Part shown: positions 38,490 to 51,799 of the stretch, in pieces
Numbering within the stretch: position 1 is the stretch's first letter
How the letters are laid out: each line of letters starts with the position of its first letter
Source: Scatophagus argus
Taxonomy: Eukaryota > Chordata > Actinopteri > Scatophagidae
NCBI RefSeq assembly: GCF_020382885.2
Contig: NC_058512.1
Location: 8,210,802-8,274,801, forward strand
Reading direction: 5' to 3'
DNA length: 64,000 bases
Program-made: the position numbers and the translations under genes
Notes under the pieces: model-generated
What the model was told of the DNA's origin: nothing
The model's input: only the letters and a program-made list of their open reading frames with translations
The model's database searches: none

Positions 38490-41400
38490 CATTGAGGGGA
38501 CACCCATTGCTGCTTTCAGGGCTCCCAGCAGAGCCACTTTAAAACATCATCATCGACATCAACATCTCTCTGCGCTGTGTCTTGTGGTTGAGAATTTAGT
38601 TTCACATGCTGTTCAGTGTGGCGAATATCATATGGACAAGGACAAAGGATTTGTTTCAACGTTGCAAAGGGGACACACTTTAAGCAAAACATGTCATTTC
38701 CTGCATGCTGGTGACTTTTTATACACCAAGATTTACTTTTTTTTCTGTATAAATTTATAGTGCTGGAGTCTTTATGTCAAGGAAAAAACTAAAGTCAGAC
38801 TCCAAGTGACAAATCAAAATCTAATGAAATGAAACGCAGTTCTGCCTTTGTTAAAAGAGTGCATGCTTTATAATGTGTTCTTAAAAGAGAGTAAAATCCT
38901 GACCGACAACAGACTGAGATTATCTTCTCTGCCTGAAACTGATTCAACCTGATAATCTAGTCTGGTTTGCTTAACTGTACTCCAAACAAAGAAAGAGATC
39001 TGAGGGGTTTTTAAAAAACTTGCCTAAGATTCCATGAAAACAGTTCTTTTAAAAAAATCTGTATTTAGGAAACCTGCACTTTGCCGAGTAATTTTGTTGT
39101 CTTGTTTTTGCTGGTCATATCAGTACGACTTTTTTGAGTAAAACAAAAATCATGATGCTCTTACTTTACAAATAAAACTCCCACATCATATGGGATTTTG
39201 ACTACTCCATTGCATAAGTGGCAGGCAGAGTAAAACATGAGCGTACTTTTTTGGCATAACAAATAGTTCTGAGGGATTTTTCCCATAGCAGACTGGAAAA
39301 TGTAGCGAAGATTTTGTGCAGGTTTTAAACCAGCCATTATGAAAATCAATCATTGTTACTTGTCCGGTTTAACACCATACAGACTGGAAACCCGGTATAC
39401 TGGTGCGTGTTAAGCAAGTGGCAGGGTAAAGGGACTGGACAGGTAAGAGGCAGGTTGGCTCAGGGCTCTGGTGCCTCACAGGACTGGAACGTGCCAACCC
39501 TGGAGAATCTGTATGCTTGTTTCCCCTCACAGTCTCCAGACAGCAGGTGCTCTGGAAAGGTACATTAAGTGCTTTAGAACCTCTGAGTTTTTCTGTGTGT
39601 CAGTGCTAGACGCCACAGAGGTGTTGCAACTAGACTGGTAACACCTCTGTATATAAGAAGTCAGTTTGAGACAAAAATTTTTCTGCAAGATAAAATTGCA
39701 TTCTGTTTAACCTGTTGCATGCACATAAAATAGCCTAATTGATATTTAATAAATAAAGAAACCAATAAGCACCTCAAAAGGCAGAATTTTTTTGTCTCAT
39801 ACACTTCATGCACACCGTATTGTTATTGTTCAGTACAGTTTCTTCTTAGTAATTTGTACACCAGCTGCCTCTCTTCAGTCAAAAGGTAAGTGTCTCCTGC
39901 ACAGTGGTGGAAGAAGCACTCAAGTAAAAGTGGTACTACAGAGTAACAACACCATGTTACAGGTAAAAGCCTTGCATTCAAAATCTTACTAAAGTAGGCT
40001 ACAAAAACTATATTTAAAGTGCCAAAAGTAAAAGTACTTCTTATGCAAAATTGTCCATTTCAGAATAATATAATAATACATTAGAATCTATTATATGTCA
40101 ATAAATTAACTTTAAATGTATTAGTTAATAATTTATTAGTTGATTTATATTTTGTTTGAATGATCTAAATCTGCAAAGTAACTGGTAACTAAAGCTCTCA
40201 TATAAATGTAATGGAGACAAAAGCATATTAGCACAGCTTGGAGGCAAGCATCATATTTGCTTCCAAACTGCTAGTGGAAGTAGAAGTTTGAAGTGGCATA
40301 AAATATGAATACTCATGTAAAGTAACTAAGTACCACAAAGCAGTACTACAGCAGAGCTCTTGAGTGAATGTTGCTTGCTACCACTGCTCTTGCAGTTGTT
40401 ATTCTTTCCACATGATGGCGTCACACACTCAGGAAAAAAGATGTCTCATAGAGAAAAGAGGACCTCTCCTGGAGCAAAGGTGTAACAACATTTTAATGAC
40501 GGTTGAAAGATCTTAACAACCATTTCTTAAATTCATTGGATTGATTTTTTACTGTGCTGACCACACTGCGTGTTTACCATGTAAATAACTGGTGGATACA
40601 GTCGACTCTGAGCCACTGCTGCACTTGTCAGCTGTCAAACATAATCCAACTTCCCAACAAGGAGTTTTCGGACAAGTCGTCATTATAACAAGCGCAGAGC
40701 AACTGTTGATCAGCATGAGTTAAGAAAATAAGCTTTCAGACATAAGGTGGAGTGGAAATGTGAGCCTCTCTCCATTTAGGATGGATCTGGACTGGACGTT
40801 GTTCCATCACTAGAGACTGTCCACACGTTCCGTCCTGCACAATGAGCGAAACAACACAGTTCAGCAGTGCATCAGCGCTAAGTATGTCATTATTTCAAAA
40901 TTGTACCACTTTCCCCAGGGCGAGCAGCACCTTTACACTTGTACAGTCATCCTGATGCTGCCCCGTTCTTCTTTGAGGAGCAACAACAAGAAGCTATCCA
41001 CTCAGCGGCTCTGCGCAGTGCTTAAGGGAAACAATGTAAAACACATGGTTATTCTTCTTTAATCTGTTTGCAGTATCAGCCACAAGTCTGCTGAGATAAT
41101 ATTGCAGCAGGTAACCTGATCCCGACCCTATCAGGTTTAACAGGCTCCACTATGCACAATCAACACTAACTATGCATTTTCATTGCATAAGTTTTTACTT
41201 CATTAAAAAAATTGTACCTCATGGTGAAAAGAATGAGGCTGTCTATGGGGAAAAAAAGATGTCATCATTTACCACAACTTTACTTGAATGATTATGCAAT
41301 TTGCTGTGAAATTGTCTCATTTAAAGTTTGAAGAGTCTCAGTAGGTTTAAACACTTACCAGAGAATAGACGTCACAGCATAGTTCCACTTTTATGTTGTC

Positions 41401-42290
41401 TTTACCAATTAAACTTGAAGTCCAGCTCATCTGTTTCCATGTGTTCACTGTAGTGTGTGTGCACTGAGGCTCTAAGACAATGACACAGCATTTCTCAGTA
41501 TAGAGACTCCAGTATTCCACTCACTGATGCTCATGCTGGTGTTACATGTCAACACACAAATACAGGAAGTATAATATTACTGCTATGCGTGTTTCCATTA
41601 ATTCCTCCATTGCGTGGTTACTTCATGACGATGTTGACTAAAATGGGATGTTGACATTGAGAGTATTTAAGGTAAGAACGGTGTATAAATGTATCACAAG
41701 GGATCTTTTCTTAAATTGTGTATATAGATTAAAAACAAAAAAGTATTCACATATCCAAATAGGAGATATACATTTATATGTATTTGTGAAGTTAATATTT
41801 AATTAGAGATATACCTCAACCACAATCTTCACCATCTCAGCATGAAAATGGGAGTTTAAATGTGACTGGAATGATTAAAGAAAACAATAAGCATTTAACA
41901 AATAGGCTCAGTAAATGCTTTTCCCTACTGGGATTATGAAGGGGAGAGATTGTCCATATATATATTTTTTTAATTATTCTTTATGAATCATGTCATGCCA
42001 TCCATGCCTAAGGGTTTTCCCCACAGCTGCATGAAATAAAACACACTGACTTCTGTTTTATATGCAAACGTGTAATCTGTCTCTCAGGGCTACAATAAAT
42101 AATATACAGTATATAGGCCGAGTAGTGTAATAATATAGTATAATCTGCCTCACTCAAGAAATGAAAAGAAAATATAAAAAATACATATATCTTGTGTGTA
42201 CTTCCAAGGGATTATTTAGTCATGATTAAACTAAGAGGAAAACCATACATACACACTTTATCTCTATGTTCTTGTGAATATGGAATCGAT
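38490..42290. other. prdm12-fbxw5 intergenic region
   Basis: About 3.8 kb without a recognisable gene. It contains one well-preserved hAT-like element (39,902-40,386) and otherwise unique AT-rich sequence. EXOSC2 and ABL1, which follow PRDM12 in mammals, leave no recognisable trace here. Confidence 0.7.
39902..40386. mobile_element. Non-autonomous hAT-like DNA transposon
   Basis: The left end CAGTGGTGGAAGAAG and right end ...CTTGCTACCACTG are imperfect inverted repeats (CAGTGGTGG against CAGTGGTAG). The flanks CTCCTGCA (39,894-39,901) and CTCTTGCA (40,387-40,394) form an 8-bp target-site duplication with one mismatch. The interior is AT-rich with ACTTAAGTAAAAGTACT-type words and no transposase. 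CAG-starting termini and an 8-bp duplication are hallmarks of hAT elements. The same repeat texture is abundant in percomorph fish. A degraded relative lies near 31.3 kb. Confidence 0.75.
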
Positions 42291-42660
42291 TGAGTTGGCC
42301 TTGTTGGAGCGACGATGCTGTGATCTGTTAGTAGCTGCTGCTAGAGGCTTGTTGTCATTTTTCTGTAGCTAGCCGTCAACGCTAGCTAGTCGCTCGTTTT
42401 TCTCTCAATCATACTTTGATCCAGCAGGTGGGTCCCAGTTTGTGTCAGCAACCTTGCACTGAGCCGAGCTGCTTAACTCATGCAACGAAAGCAATGTTAA
42501 TAAGAGTAACCGCTTGCCGTCGGAAATAAACGTCGTTAGATAGTCCAAAAAAGTTGAAAACAGATGCCAGCTAACAGCTAGCTGGCTTGTTAACAAGTTA
42601 AGCTAGCTTAGCGTTAGCTCGATGGACATGTTTGGCTAGCATAGCTGTGGACTAAGCTGT
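42290..42660 (+). promoter_or_regulatory. fbxw5: fbxw5 promoter and possible non-coding first exon
   Basis: A CpG-containing stretch with dense GCTAGC words (CAACGCTAGCTAGTCGCTCG, TAGCTTAGCGTTAGCTCG) lies 1.4-1.7 kb upstream of the fbxw5 start codon. CAG|GTGGGT at 42,428 is a plausible donor for a non-coding first exon. It would join an acceptor close to the coding start: GTGTGTAG at 44,013-44,014 or CACAG just after. There is no TATA box. The start site and exon 1 limits are inferred. Confidence 0.4.
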
Positions 42661-44031
42661 TAACTGATTTTCGCCGCACAGGCTTACACAGATGTCCGCT
42701 AATTGTCACAGATTTAGTTAAGTAATATTTCGTAGATCAGTATGAGGGCTAGAAAGTCCGCTTTCACTGTAATCACAGTAAGTTGTGGTGAGTTTTACAC
42801 ACAGCGTTAAAAATTTCCATGTTAGGTCATCTTCACAGGACGGGTTGATTATACTAAGAAGCGCTGCATACTTCCTCCCCAGAGGTAAATAAGGGCAGGT
42901 TGATTTTTACAAAGTCAAGCTCACATGACCTTGTTAATGGTAGAGCTGTGCTGGCTTGTTAGCGAGGAAATGTCACGCCAAGATGACTACGTTTTAGTGG
43001 CTATTATGTTTTTCAGAAATCCTTCACTCGCACTGCCTTTGTTAAATGCCAGGCTGGTGGGTCCAGTGTCCAAACTAAAGTTCCTGTGGATGCACTGACA
43101 TGTCGAACATAATGTTGGAAACTTTAATGAGCTGCTCTGACAGCAGGAGACTTGGACGGCTGAACACAACTCAGTGCTGTCTGTGCTCTCAGCTGTCAGG
43201 CTCAAGTTAGTCCCAGTAAAAGTGGGGCCTCAAGTTATTTATGCGTACACAGGGCAAGCTAATTTCACTGATTTCGGGGTATTCTAAATTATTATGTATC
43301 TTACTGGCTCCAGGAAAAGGGACCCCATCTATTTGTTCGACTGTCCAACTGTCGACTGTTCTTTTGATAATCAGCTTACTGTGTTTCTCAAGCAAAAATG
43401 CCATATACTCCAGCTTTCTAAATGTGAGGATTTGTTGCTCTTCGGTGTCATGTCTAGTAGTTGACTATACACGGTATTTTGGGGTTTTGGACTCTTGTCA
43501 CTGTCAACTATTTCCCTCTGGAATGCACAGGTATTGTGTTTTTGGCGAGAAGTGGCGCATGAAGTACTAAATTGATAGTTGGAATAAAAGGAAATATTCT
43601 AAACATATTGGTGCAATTTATTTCACCAAAGTTATCAAATTCATTTATTGAAGTATCATGTATTAGCTGATAACTAGAAAACTAATCTCCGTTGTTTTGA
43701 TAAGCTATTAATTGTTAGTTAATGGTGGATAACCTAAAGTTTTTCAAGCTATCATATATGTCAGGCTGAGTTTTTGTGGAAATGTGTGTGAAATGATGCA
43801 CAAACATCCTGAAAGTGTTTGATTTGATTGAATGTTGCAGTCATAAAAACGTGAAGTCTTTGGTTTGACTTTTCCATCATCATATAGCTTTGGTGAAAAG
43901 TTGTAATAAGCTTATACAGAACAAGGTGGAAGCAAACAGAGGGGACTGTACGTTAAAGGCTTGAAGTTGCATTCGCGTAACTGCACATCCATGTATCTGT
44001 GGCATGTGTGTGTAGTACACAGGATGTTAGG

Positions 44032-47000
44032 ATGGAGTGTGGCCCAGTTCTGCCGGATAGCCTGGTGTTAGAGATCTTCCTTCGTCTGCCCCATGAAGCT
44101 GTGCTGAGAGCTGGTCTGACCTGCAGACAGTGGCTGGCTGTCTCCAGAGATGAGTTCCTTTGGAGGGAGCTGTTCTACAGCTACTACCGCATACCACGCT
44201 CTGTACCTCGACACCCAGGTAAATAATTACAGTTCTTCAGGTGAAGGAATCCAAGTAATCCATTGCAGTTATGTATTGCAAAAGACACAGATTTGTAAAC
44301 AGATGTTTAGGCCAGTTGCAGTTTTAATTCATTCCTGATCTACCTTTTTGCAGCGGCTGTGTCGTGGTACAGGGAATTCAGGCGTCTGTTTGACTGTATC
44401 CCCTGTGTGGAGGTCCAGACGCTGAGAGAGCACAGTGACCAAGTCCTCCACCTGGCTTTCTCTCACAGGGGTCACCGGTTCTCCTCCTGCTCCAAAGACT
44501 GTACTGTTAAGGTAGGGGATTAAAGGATTACTGAGGTTTTACTTTCACGCTGGATCTTATTTTCATGATTTTTGCCGGTGCGTTAATCGACTGTTCAGCA
44601 TTTAGTTAAATACCAAACTGGAGGACTTTTCTTTCAAGAGCAAAGAGCAAATTTCACAGCCAAAGGAAGTTCCAAATGGTTTATAATTGTCCTCCTTATT
44701 CCTTTCTTTTCCATAATGTGTTTTCTGGCTTCTTGTGTGCAGCTATGGGACACAGAGCGACCAGATGGTAATATCTCACTGGTACACAGCTCCAGCATGC
44801 GGCAGTTTAACTGGGGCTACACACAGTTCTCCCAGTTCAACGCTGATGACACACTGCTGCTCGTGTCTGGTGTCTACCTGGGTCCACACCACTCCTCATC
44901 TGGGGAAATCGCTGTCATCAGTCTAGGTAAAAACCAAAACAAAAAAAATTCCACAACACTGATGTGCCATCATTTGCTCTTGAAGTAATTCTCATCTATG
45001 TTAAGTTGCTATTTCTTTATCATTTTCAATGAGGAAAACAAACCCTTAAATGATCTATACTTTATTTTGACAAATGCAATAAGATGGTTTTTGTAGGTAC
45101 ACTTTGCTGAAACCAATGCAGCTAATGCGTGTCTTATTTCTTCTCATTCTCTGCACGTCTTCACACACGACAGAAAATTACACACTGTTATCGCGTGTGA
45201 GGAACAAACCGTATGATGTATTTGGCTGCTGGCTGAATGAGACCCACCTGATCTCTGGAAACCTGCACTGGATAGGCAACATGACGTCCTGCTCTGTGCT
45301 CTGGCTCAATAAAGCCTTCCAGGTGAGATCACTGTTTTTCTTCACTGACTCTTTAAAATGTTCTGAACAATATGTTGCTATTGGTGTATTTAACACCATA
45401 TTTAGATCCCATCATTGTGTGTTGCCAGGTTAAAATACACATCCTCCACAGTGTCTGTCCTCTTCATCATTTCCTTTTCTCTCAACAGGATGTGGAATCA
45501 GAGAATGTCAATGTAGTCAAACGCCTTTTCAAGATCCAGAACATCAACGCCAGCACCATCCGCACAGTGATGGTGGCCCACTGCCGGCGTCACGACAACC
45601 CGGATTTGCTGCTAGACTACGAGGCTCAGTCTCAGGCTCGAAGGCAGAAAGGGCAGCAGCAGGAGCACCACCATCAGCCCCTCCTCTTTGACTTGGGAAG
45701 CTCCGGCAGTGAGGAAGAAGATGAAGAAATGGAGGACGAGGAGCGCCAGAAGGAAACAAGATGTCACAGCCACCCAGCTGGTCGTCTTCCTCAGCCCACC
45801 ATCTCAGGCCTGGAGCACGTTTTACAGGTGAATGAGGTGTGAAAGCCATTCATTTTGTGATCCCTTTTTTTGAAATAATATTGTTCTTCATTCTGCCTCT
45901 TTGTTTGTGCATTTCTTTCTTCCTGTTAGAGACGGAAAAATGTAGGGCTCAGGGAGCTGGAGATTGAGACCCAGGTGGCTCAGATGATGGGCAGAGCCCA
46001 CACTAAGGCCCCTGACTCCAGCCTGTTTGATCCATCTGAGCCAGGAGAGGGAGAGGACAAAACATACTTACTCTTCACCACAGGCAGCCTTACATACTCC
46101 CCCCACCAGATAGGTAAGATTGCTTCCAAAGCATACAAATATATCCACAAAAGAAAAATTACACATGGTGGTGCCAGGTGTCTCCGCTCATGTGGTAGTC
46201 TTGCTTCCTGTGTAGGTATTAAACGGATCAAACCCGACCAGATGACCACCTCTGGTCCAGTTCTGGGGGAAGAGCGGAGTTCTGATGAGTTTTTTGATTC
46301 CCTGGATCATGTCATTGATATCCATGGACACATCATTGGTATGGGCCTTTCACCAGACCATAGGTAAGTGGGTGTATGGATTCAGTGTGCTTTAGTATAG
46401 AAAATAAGCTGTATGGCCTCATATATACAGCCCTGTCCACATACTCTGACAAGACTACATGTCTCTAATTTAATTTCTTATTTGCTCTTTTCCTTTCATT
46501 GATCAATCAGGTACCTTTATGTGAATAGCCGGGCTTGGCCAGCTGGGTGTGTGATCTCTGACCCCATGTCTCCTCCTCCTATTGCCGAGGAGATAGACCT
46601 ACATGTGATCGATCTGAAGAGTTTGAGGGAGGAGAGAAGGAGTCTGCGCGCCCACCGAGCCTTCACGCCTAACGATGAGTGCTTCTTTATCTTCCTCGAC
46701 GTCAGCAGGGACTTTGTTGCCAGGTGGGTGATTGAAGAGTGTCTGCTTTCACACTTGCAGTCCTCACCGTTAATTTGCCTGCATTTAAGTGGTCTTAAGG
46801 GAAAATTGGAAGGGGACAGGGAAGTGATACTACAATGACAGAACATTTGTGGTCCCGTAGTTTCAAAATAATGTAAACCTGCAGCTTGTGCAAATGAAAG
46901 AAGCTGCTGTTGTCACTGGAGCAGCTCTGGTTTGTATTAGTAATAGCTCTCCACTCTCTTTACTCGTAGTGGAGCAGAAGACAAGCACGGCTACATCTGG

Positions 47001-47255
47001 GATCGCCATTACAACATCTGTCTGGCACGTCTGGCTCACGATGATGTGGTGAACTCAGTGGCATTCAGCCCCGCTGACCAGGAGCTGCTGTTGTCTGCCA
47101 GCGATGACTCTACCATTAAGGTGTGGCGCTCGCCGCGCATGGTACGCCTGGCGCAGGCCCCCAGCCGGCCGGCAAGGCCCCGCACCTTCCTGTCATCCTG
47201 GCTGAGCCGCAACAAGAACTCAACGTCTGCCAGCAGTGTAAATGGAAAACCATGA
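44032..47255 (+). CDS. fbxw5: F-box/WD repeat-containing protein 5
   Basis: There are nine coding exons: 44032-44218, 44354-44511, 44743-44926, 45174-45322, 45489-45827, 45930-46113, 46216-46363, 46511-46723, 46970-47255. Phases are continuous, giving 615 residues (human 566). The F-box is near residues 5-50 (LPDSLVLEIFLRLP, then CRQWLAVSRDEFLWRELFY). WD40 repeats include one at about 86-118 (HSDQVLHLAFS, ending CTVKLWD) and the last near 544-576 (VNSVAFSP, ending STIKVW). FBXW5 is a substrate receptor of SCF and CUL4-DDB1 ubiquitin ligases, with SAS-6, TSC2 and Eps8 among its reported targets. The start ATG (44,032) is just inside an acceptor; the in-frame GTG at 43,999 lies upstream of the splice site. 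The extra length is mainly a Gln/His- and Glu-rich insert at about 270-316 in exon 5, with an acidic run at about 300-311. Confidence 0.95.
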
Positions 47256-48420
47256 GTCAGGTTGGGAAGCACTTGCAGTGAGAGAGAGGAAGGAGAGGAA
47301 AATTTGATCGTTTTCCTCTGTTGTTTGAATATATATGTATACACTCCATATATATGTTCAGTGTGGTTACAGTCAGTGGTTTTACTTGAGCTCACGGTGT
47401 TGTGACACAGCGATGCACGGTGTCAGGATGTGATGTGACTCTTCAGACACAAGAGAGCGCTATTGCACCAGCAAAGGGCAGAAATCACCACAGACTATCT
47501 GCTGTTGACAGGAGTGATGTGAAAATGTTACCACAGAAACAGTTAGTGTAGAGCTGACACCTAAATGCACAAAACAGACGTCCAGACATGTTCCCCAACA
47601 GATGTTTTTTGTCTGTTTTTTTTTATCTGTAACGTGGTGTCTCAACAGGTCAGACGCAGGACTCCTGGACCTGAGGTATAAATGTATGTAAATGTCCTGC
47701 AGAAATGGAACCTTATGATCAAGGCTGTCGTGTTGTGCCCATCAGAGGCAAAGTGCTGTAATTGAGAATTATTTCGTCTTTTTTTATTAATGCTATATTC
47801 AGTTGATGTCTTGAGTGTAAACACCTCATAAATCCTATTTTCAGAGTGTAAAACCGTTTAAACCAAAAGGGAAGATGGCTACAGCTACACTTACTGCGGT
47901 CTGCCTCAGTTTTTAACTACGTCTTATCAAATTGTTTTTGTGCCCCAGAAATGACTGACGACTATTCTATTCGCCGTAGCATCATTGCCTGATTTAATCT
48001 AGAAGAATTGTTGAGGAACAGTTAGTGTGAAGCATGACTGTGAATAAAAAAAAATGTGTGTGTAGCTAATTGTTATTTGGGCCTATATTATGTAGAAATG
48101 TATTTAAACACCTTTATTCATCTGTAGCTCAAAGCTGCACACTTTAATTTTGTCAAAAGACTTTCTGTCATCAGGATAAAGCTCAGAAATGTATGTCTCA
48201 TGGAGTCTTTTTTTTAATTAAAAAAAGGTGGATTTTCTTTCCTCATCATTTCATGTGACTGAAGGTTTGTTTGGTCTCCAAGCAAAACTTCCTCAAGTGA
48301 AATCCAAAATCCCCACTTAAGAGTCATTGAGTCGCATACACTTTATTTCCCCTTCAGGATGCACAATGTACTGTATGTTTTGATAAAAGTGATGGGTTTG
48401 AGGAGGTAAAAATAAACTAA
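47256..48420 (+). other. fbxw5: fbxw5 3' untranslated region
   Basis: After TGA (47,253-47,255) AT-rich sequence continues. AATAAA occurs at 48,043-48,048 and again at 48,411-48,416, so one or both may be used. No other coding signal is seen. Confidence 0.55.
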
Positions 48421-50850
48421 CATAACACAGGATATCTCTCCTGAAATTTTGATAATTTAAAACAACAAGCAACAATGCAACAATAATTTGAAATGCTCAT
48501 GCCGACCAGCATCTTCAAGTCATAAAAAAGTACAAAGGACAGTGAATATGAGATCTGTGGAATAAATGGAGCAGACCTCACGATCAGTTTTATCCCTCAA
48601 AAACAAAACAAAAAGTAACATATGATAACTGAACCTTTTACACTTTGAATTTCAGTTGCTGTTTAACCAACGCAAGCTGCAGGTACTTTACCTGGTAGAT
48701 GTTTATGTTTCCATTGAATTTCCCTGGTTGACAAGGTTGTGATTAATTATAAAACTGATTATGACATGACATATCTCAGTATCTAAAATGTTTTGTTGGC
48801 ACTTTTTCAGGAAGACCTTGGTGAAGTTCACTTCAATTCACTTGCAGACTCTTACCACCCGTTGAACAGTTTTTTCCCTGTTTTGAAATGTTTGTAATAA
48901 GTCATGAACTTTGTTCTTGTTAGGCAACTTTTTTAATAATTATTTTTACTTTAGCTCCATCTTTTTTTTTTCTACAAATCATGTTTCCTGTCTTCTCATA
49001 TTATTTTCATACCTCCCCAAAATAAAAAGCATGACCCGAAAGGCCAAAGTCTGTAAAAGTGTCAGATTTATATCCTTTTCTACTAGTAAATGGTGAAAAA
49101 CAGGCTAAGAAGCAGAAAGCTGGACACTTGAAAGAGCATTTTCTTGCTTTTTTGTCATTTGGCACTGATTAAAGTACTGCATCAGAATTTGGACTACGCT
49201 AACAATCCTGTGAGGCTGTACCCAGAATTACCTTGACCTAATTGCACGTGCTCAAAACGGCCGTGTTAACATGCTGATGTTTAGCATAGTTTAGGATGCA
49301 GATGGAACTTTGAAAAATTGGGTTAGTTGCAGCATAAAAACAACTGAAGACTTACAGACAACTGAAGCTCCCAAAACTTCTCAGACTCACTTCTATTCAA
49401 CAATTAACTGAAAATTTGAAACTGTAATATTTTCAGATTATACACTGGGTTCATAACAGCTATTCAGGCTTTCCTCCCACATCCCCACTTGAAACATATT
49501 TACTTATTAAAACCTTGAACATCACAAAGGATCCGACATCTCTTAGCTCATTCTAAGCAGTAACTTGCCAATATGTGATAAGATTCATGCGGAGGGGATA
49601 CAATTAAGATGGTGTGAACTGGTGTAATAATCTTGAAATGCCTCATAATGTCCTTATCTCAACTCAAAATGACCTGTGATGAAGATTTACTACATATTAT
49701 TTCTTATCTGGAAGAACTTTGGATATTATACAAACTGGATTTTGGCCCTATAAGGTCTCAACATGAGCTCTAATACAAACAACAACAACAAGAGCCTTCA
49801 TATTACTCAGCAGGATTTTCTGCCTATTGACTAATCAGCAAGCTTGCAGCTCAAAAGAAAACTGGAGAAACTGAACTAACTGATGGTAACACCTGATAAT
49901 GGCAGTAGAGGAAAATATGGGCAAAAATAAGTGTTCATCATAGGGAATACAATTCCTCCTGAGGGGAGGCGAGAAAGTCTGTGCCAAATTTAGTGTCTTT
50001 GAAATGTTCAAAAGACATTTCACATAGAAAAATCACTGTGGTTAGTAGAATTCATCATTTTATGAAATCACATTGCTGGGATATTTTCATCTGAGCCAAA
50101 CCTACAGAGGGACACTAGAGCCACATTACTAGCAGGCGTCCGGGCCAGAAGTGACACTTAGTCGGGTTTTTCCATCTGAGCTGATCACATCTCTACTAGC
50201 TGCAACACATCTGAAACGCAGCGAGGTTTCGGATTTTGGTAGCGCTGTTGCTCAAAGCAACTGTTTAATTTTGCACCCTTCGTTTTAATCTTAGACGGGG
50301 AGTTTCATATTTCTTGAAAGATGTGGGGATAACCCAGTTGTGACATCCTTTTCTCAACCTCAACTGCAGTTGAGTCATCATATATCACATCACATCATTA
50401 TGTGGGAGATAAAAATTGTGTCTGTCATTCGCACAATACCGCTGTAAATATTGTTGTCACCCCTGACACTGTTTATATTTTTTTCATTCTGGTAGTTTTT
50501 ATAATTATATAGTGCTGTTTTATATTTATAGTAGCTACGTATTTTAGCTTAGGGTAGGTTATTGGGCTTATACCGGGACCAGGGAAACTAATTTCGTTCC
50601 ACCTCATGTTTCTACATGTGTGAAATGACAACAAAGCTCCTCGAATCCTTAAATCCTTAAATCCAAAAGGAAGCAGTGAATCTTTGTCTTAATTTATTTT
50701 CTCTGCTCTCCTCTTGTCATGACAATGTACGGCAACTGAACAAATGAAAATCTCCCGCATAGCATTCCTACATAGCAGTGGTACCACATAAAGAATGACT
50801 GGCATATAAAAACTCAGAAGAAAATAAGTGTAAAAATTCAGCAAATATGA
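48421..50850. other. fbxw5-traf2 convergent spacer
   Basis: This is AT-rich unique DNA between two genes that point toward each other. I see no gene and no clear transposon. The left edge depends on which fbxw5 poly(A) site is used and the right edge on the traf2 poly(A) site. Confidence 0.6.
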
Positions 50851-50858
50851 TGCAGTTC

Positions 50859-51636
50859 TTTATTATAATTATAGCAAAAATGCATAAGGATTGATAATGA
50901 TTTTAATTTTCATCAAAAACTAAATGTCATAACTGCTTGAATTAAAAGATTGGTGTGTTAATGTCAAAACATTTTAATGTTGTAACTAGGAGGAGCAAAC
51001 ATAGTAAATAATTACAGTAAATTTCAGGCACCCAAGTACAGCAACATAGGACATTAAAACACTTACAGTTTTATGTATAAAGCCAAACACCACTAATCAC
51101 AACTTAATACATTCAACAATTAGATTTTTGGTTAACTTTTAATTGTGTATATCACCCATAATAAATGCTGAAAGGAAATTTTGGATGATTCTGATAGAAG
51201 TATTTTAAAACAAGTATCAAAATACACCAAAGTATTATTAGTAAAAGGGAAACTATAAATGTAAATAATGTATAATGATTATAATAAAAGGGACTATAGA
51301 GAGAATATGAGTTATTTGAGATTTCTAGTCACTATAAGGCGTTAAACTGTGTTCTTTATCTGCTCAGATAAATAGGTATAAAAATATTTTAAGAGTTAAT
51401 TATAGCAACGAATGCAAAGAGTGCCTCTTTAGGATGACAGATAATTGAAGATATTAAGCTCAACAGCACTTTATATTTTAGTATATGTAAAGTAAAAGAA
51501 ATGGCTAAATTTTCTATTTCTAAGTACCAACCGTTGGAAACCTAGAGGTGGTTGCCCATAACCATTATAGATCCACCACAATAATTGTGACATGATATTC
51601 TTAGTATAGAGTAGATATTACATATCATACTTATTT

Positions 51637-51675
<39 letters not shown>

Positions 51676-51799
51676 TTGTTGTCATTATCATTCTTATTAT
51701 TGTTATTATTATATAAATATTTTATAATATTATATTAATGATATTATTGATGTTTTCTTTTACAGATATTTTGGTGCTTTAACTTCCACAGTCCACACC
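50859..51799 (-). other. traf2: traf2 3' untranslated region (putative)
   Basis: About 0.9 kb of very AT-rich sequence follows the traf2 stop codon on the minus strand. A minus-strand AATAAA at 50,859-50,864 is a reasonable end point. A (TTA)n microsatellite lies within it at about 51,640-51,675. Other minus-strand poly(A) signals are possible. Confidence 0.4.
51640..51675. repeat. (TTA)n microsatellite
   Basis: Eleven or more ATT units are followed by interrupted TTATT copies up to about 51,715. The tract lies in the presumed traf2 3' UTR. Confidence 0.9.

Noticed and set aside
38490-42290. Possible remnant of EXOSC2 or ABL1 after prdm12
   Set aside because: I looked for recognisable S1/KH or SH3-SH2-kinase coding words in all frames and saw none.
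43999-44031. Upstream GTG codon as fbxw5 start
   Set aside because: It is not an ATG, and it lies upstream of or within the likely splice acceptor. ATG at 44,032 fits the family length at the F-box end.
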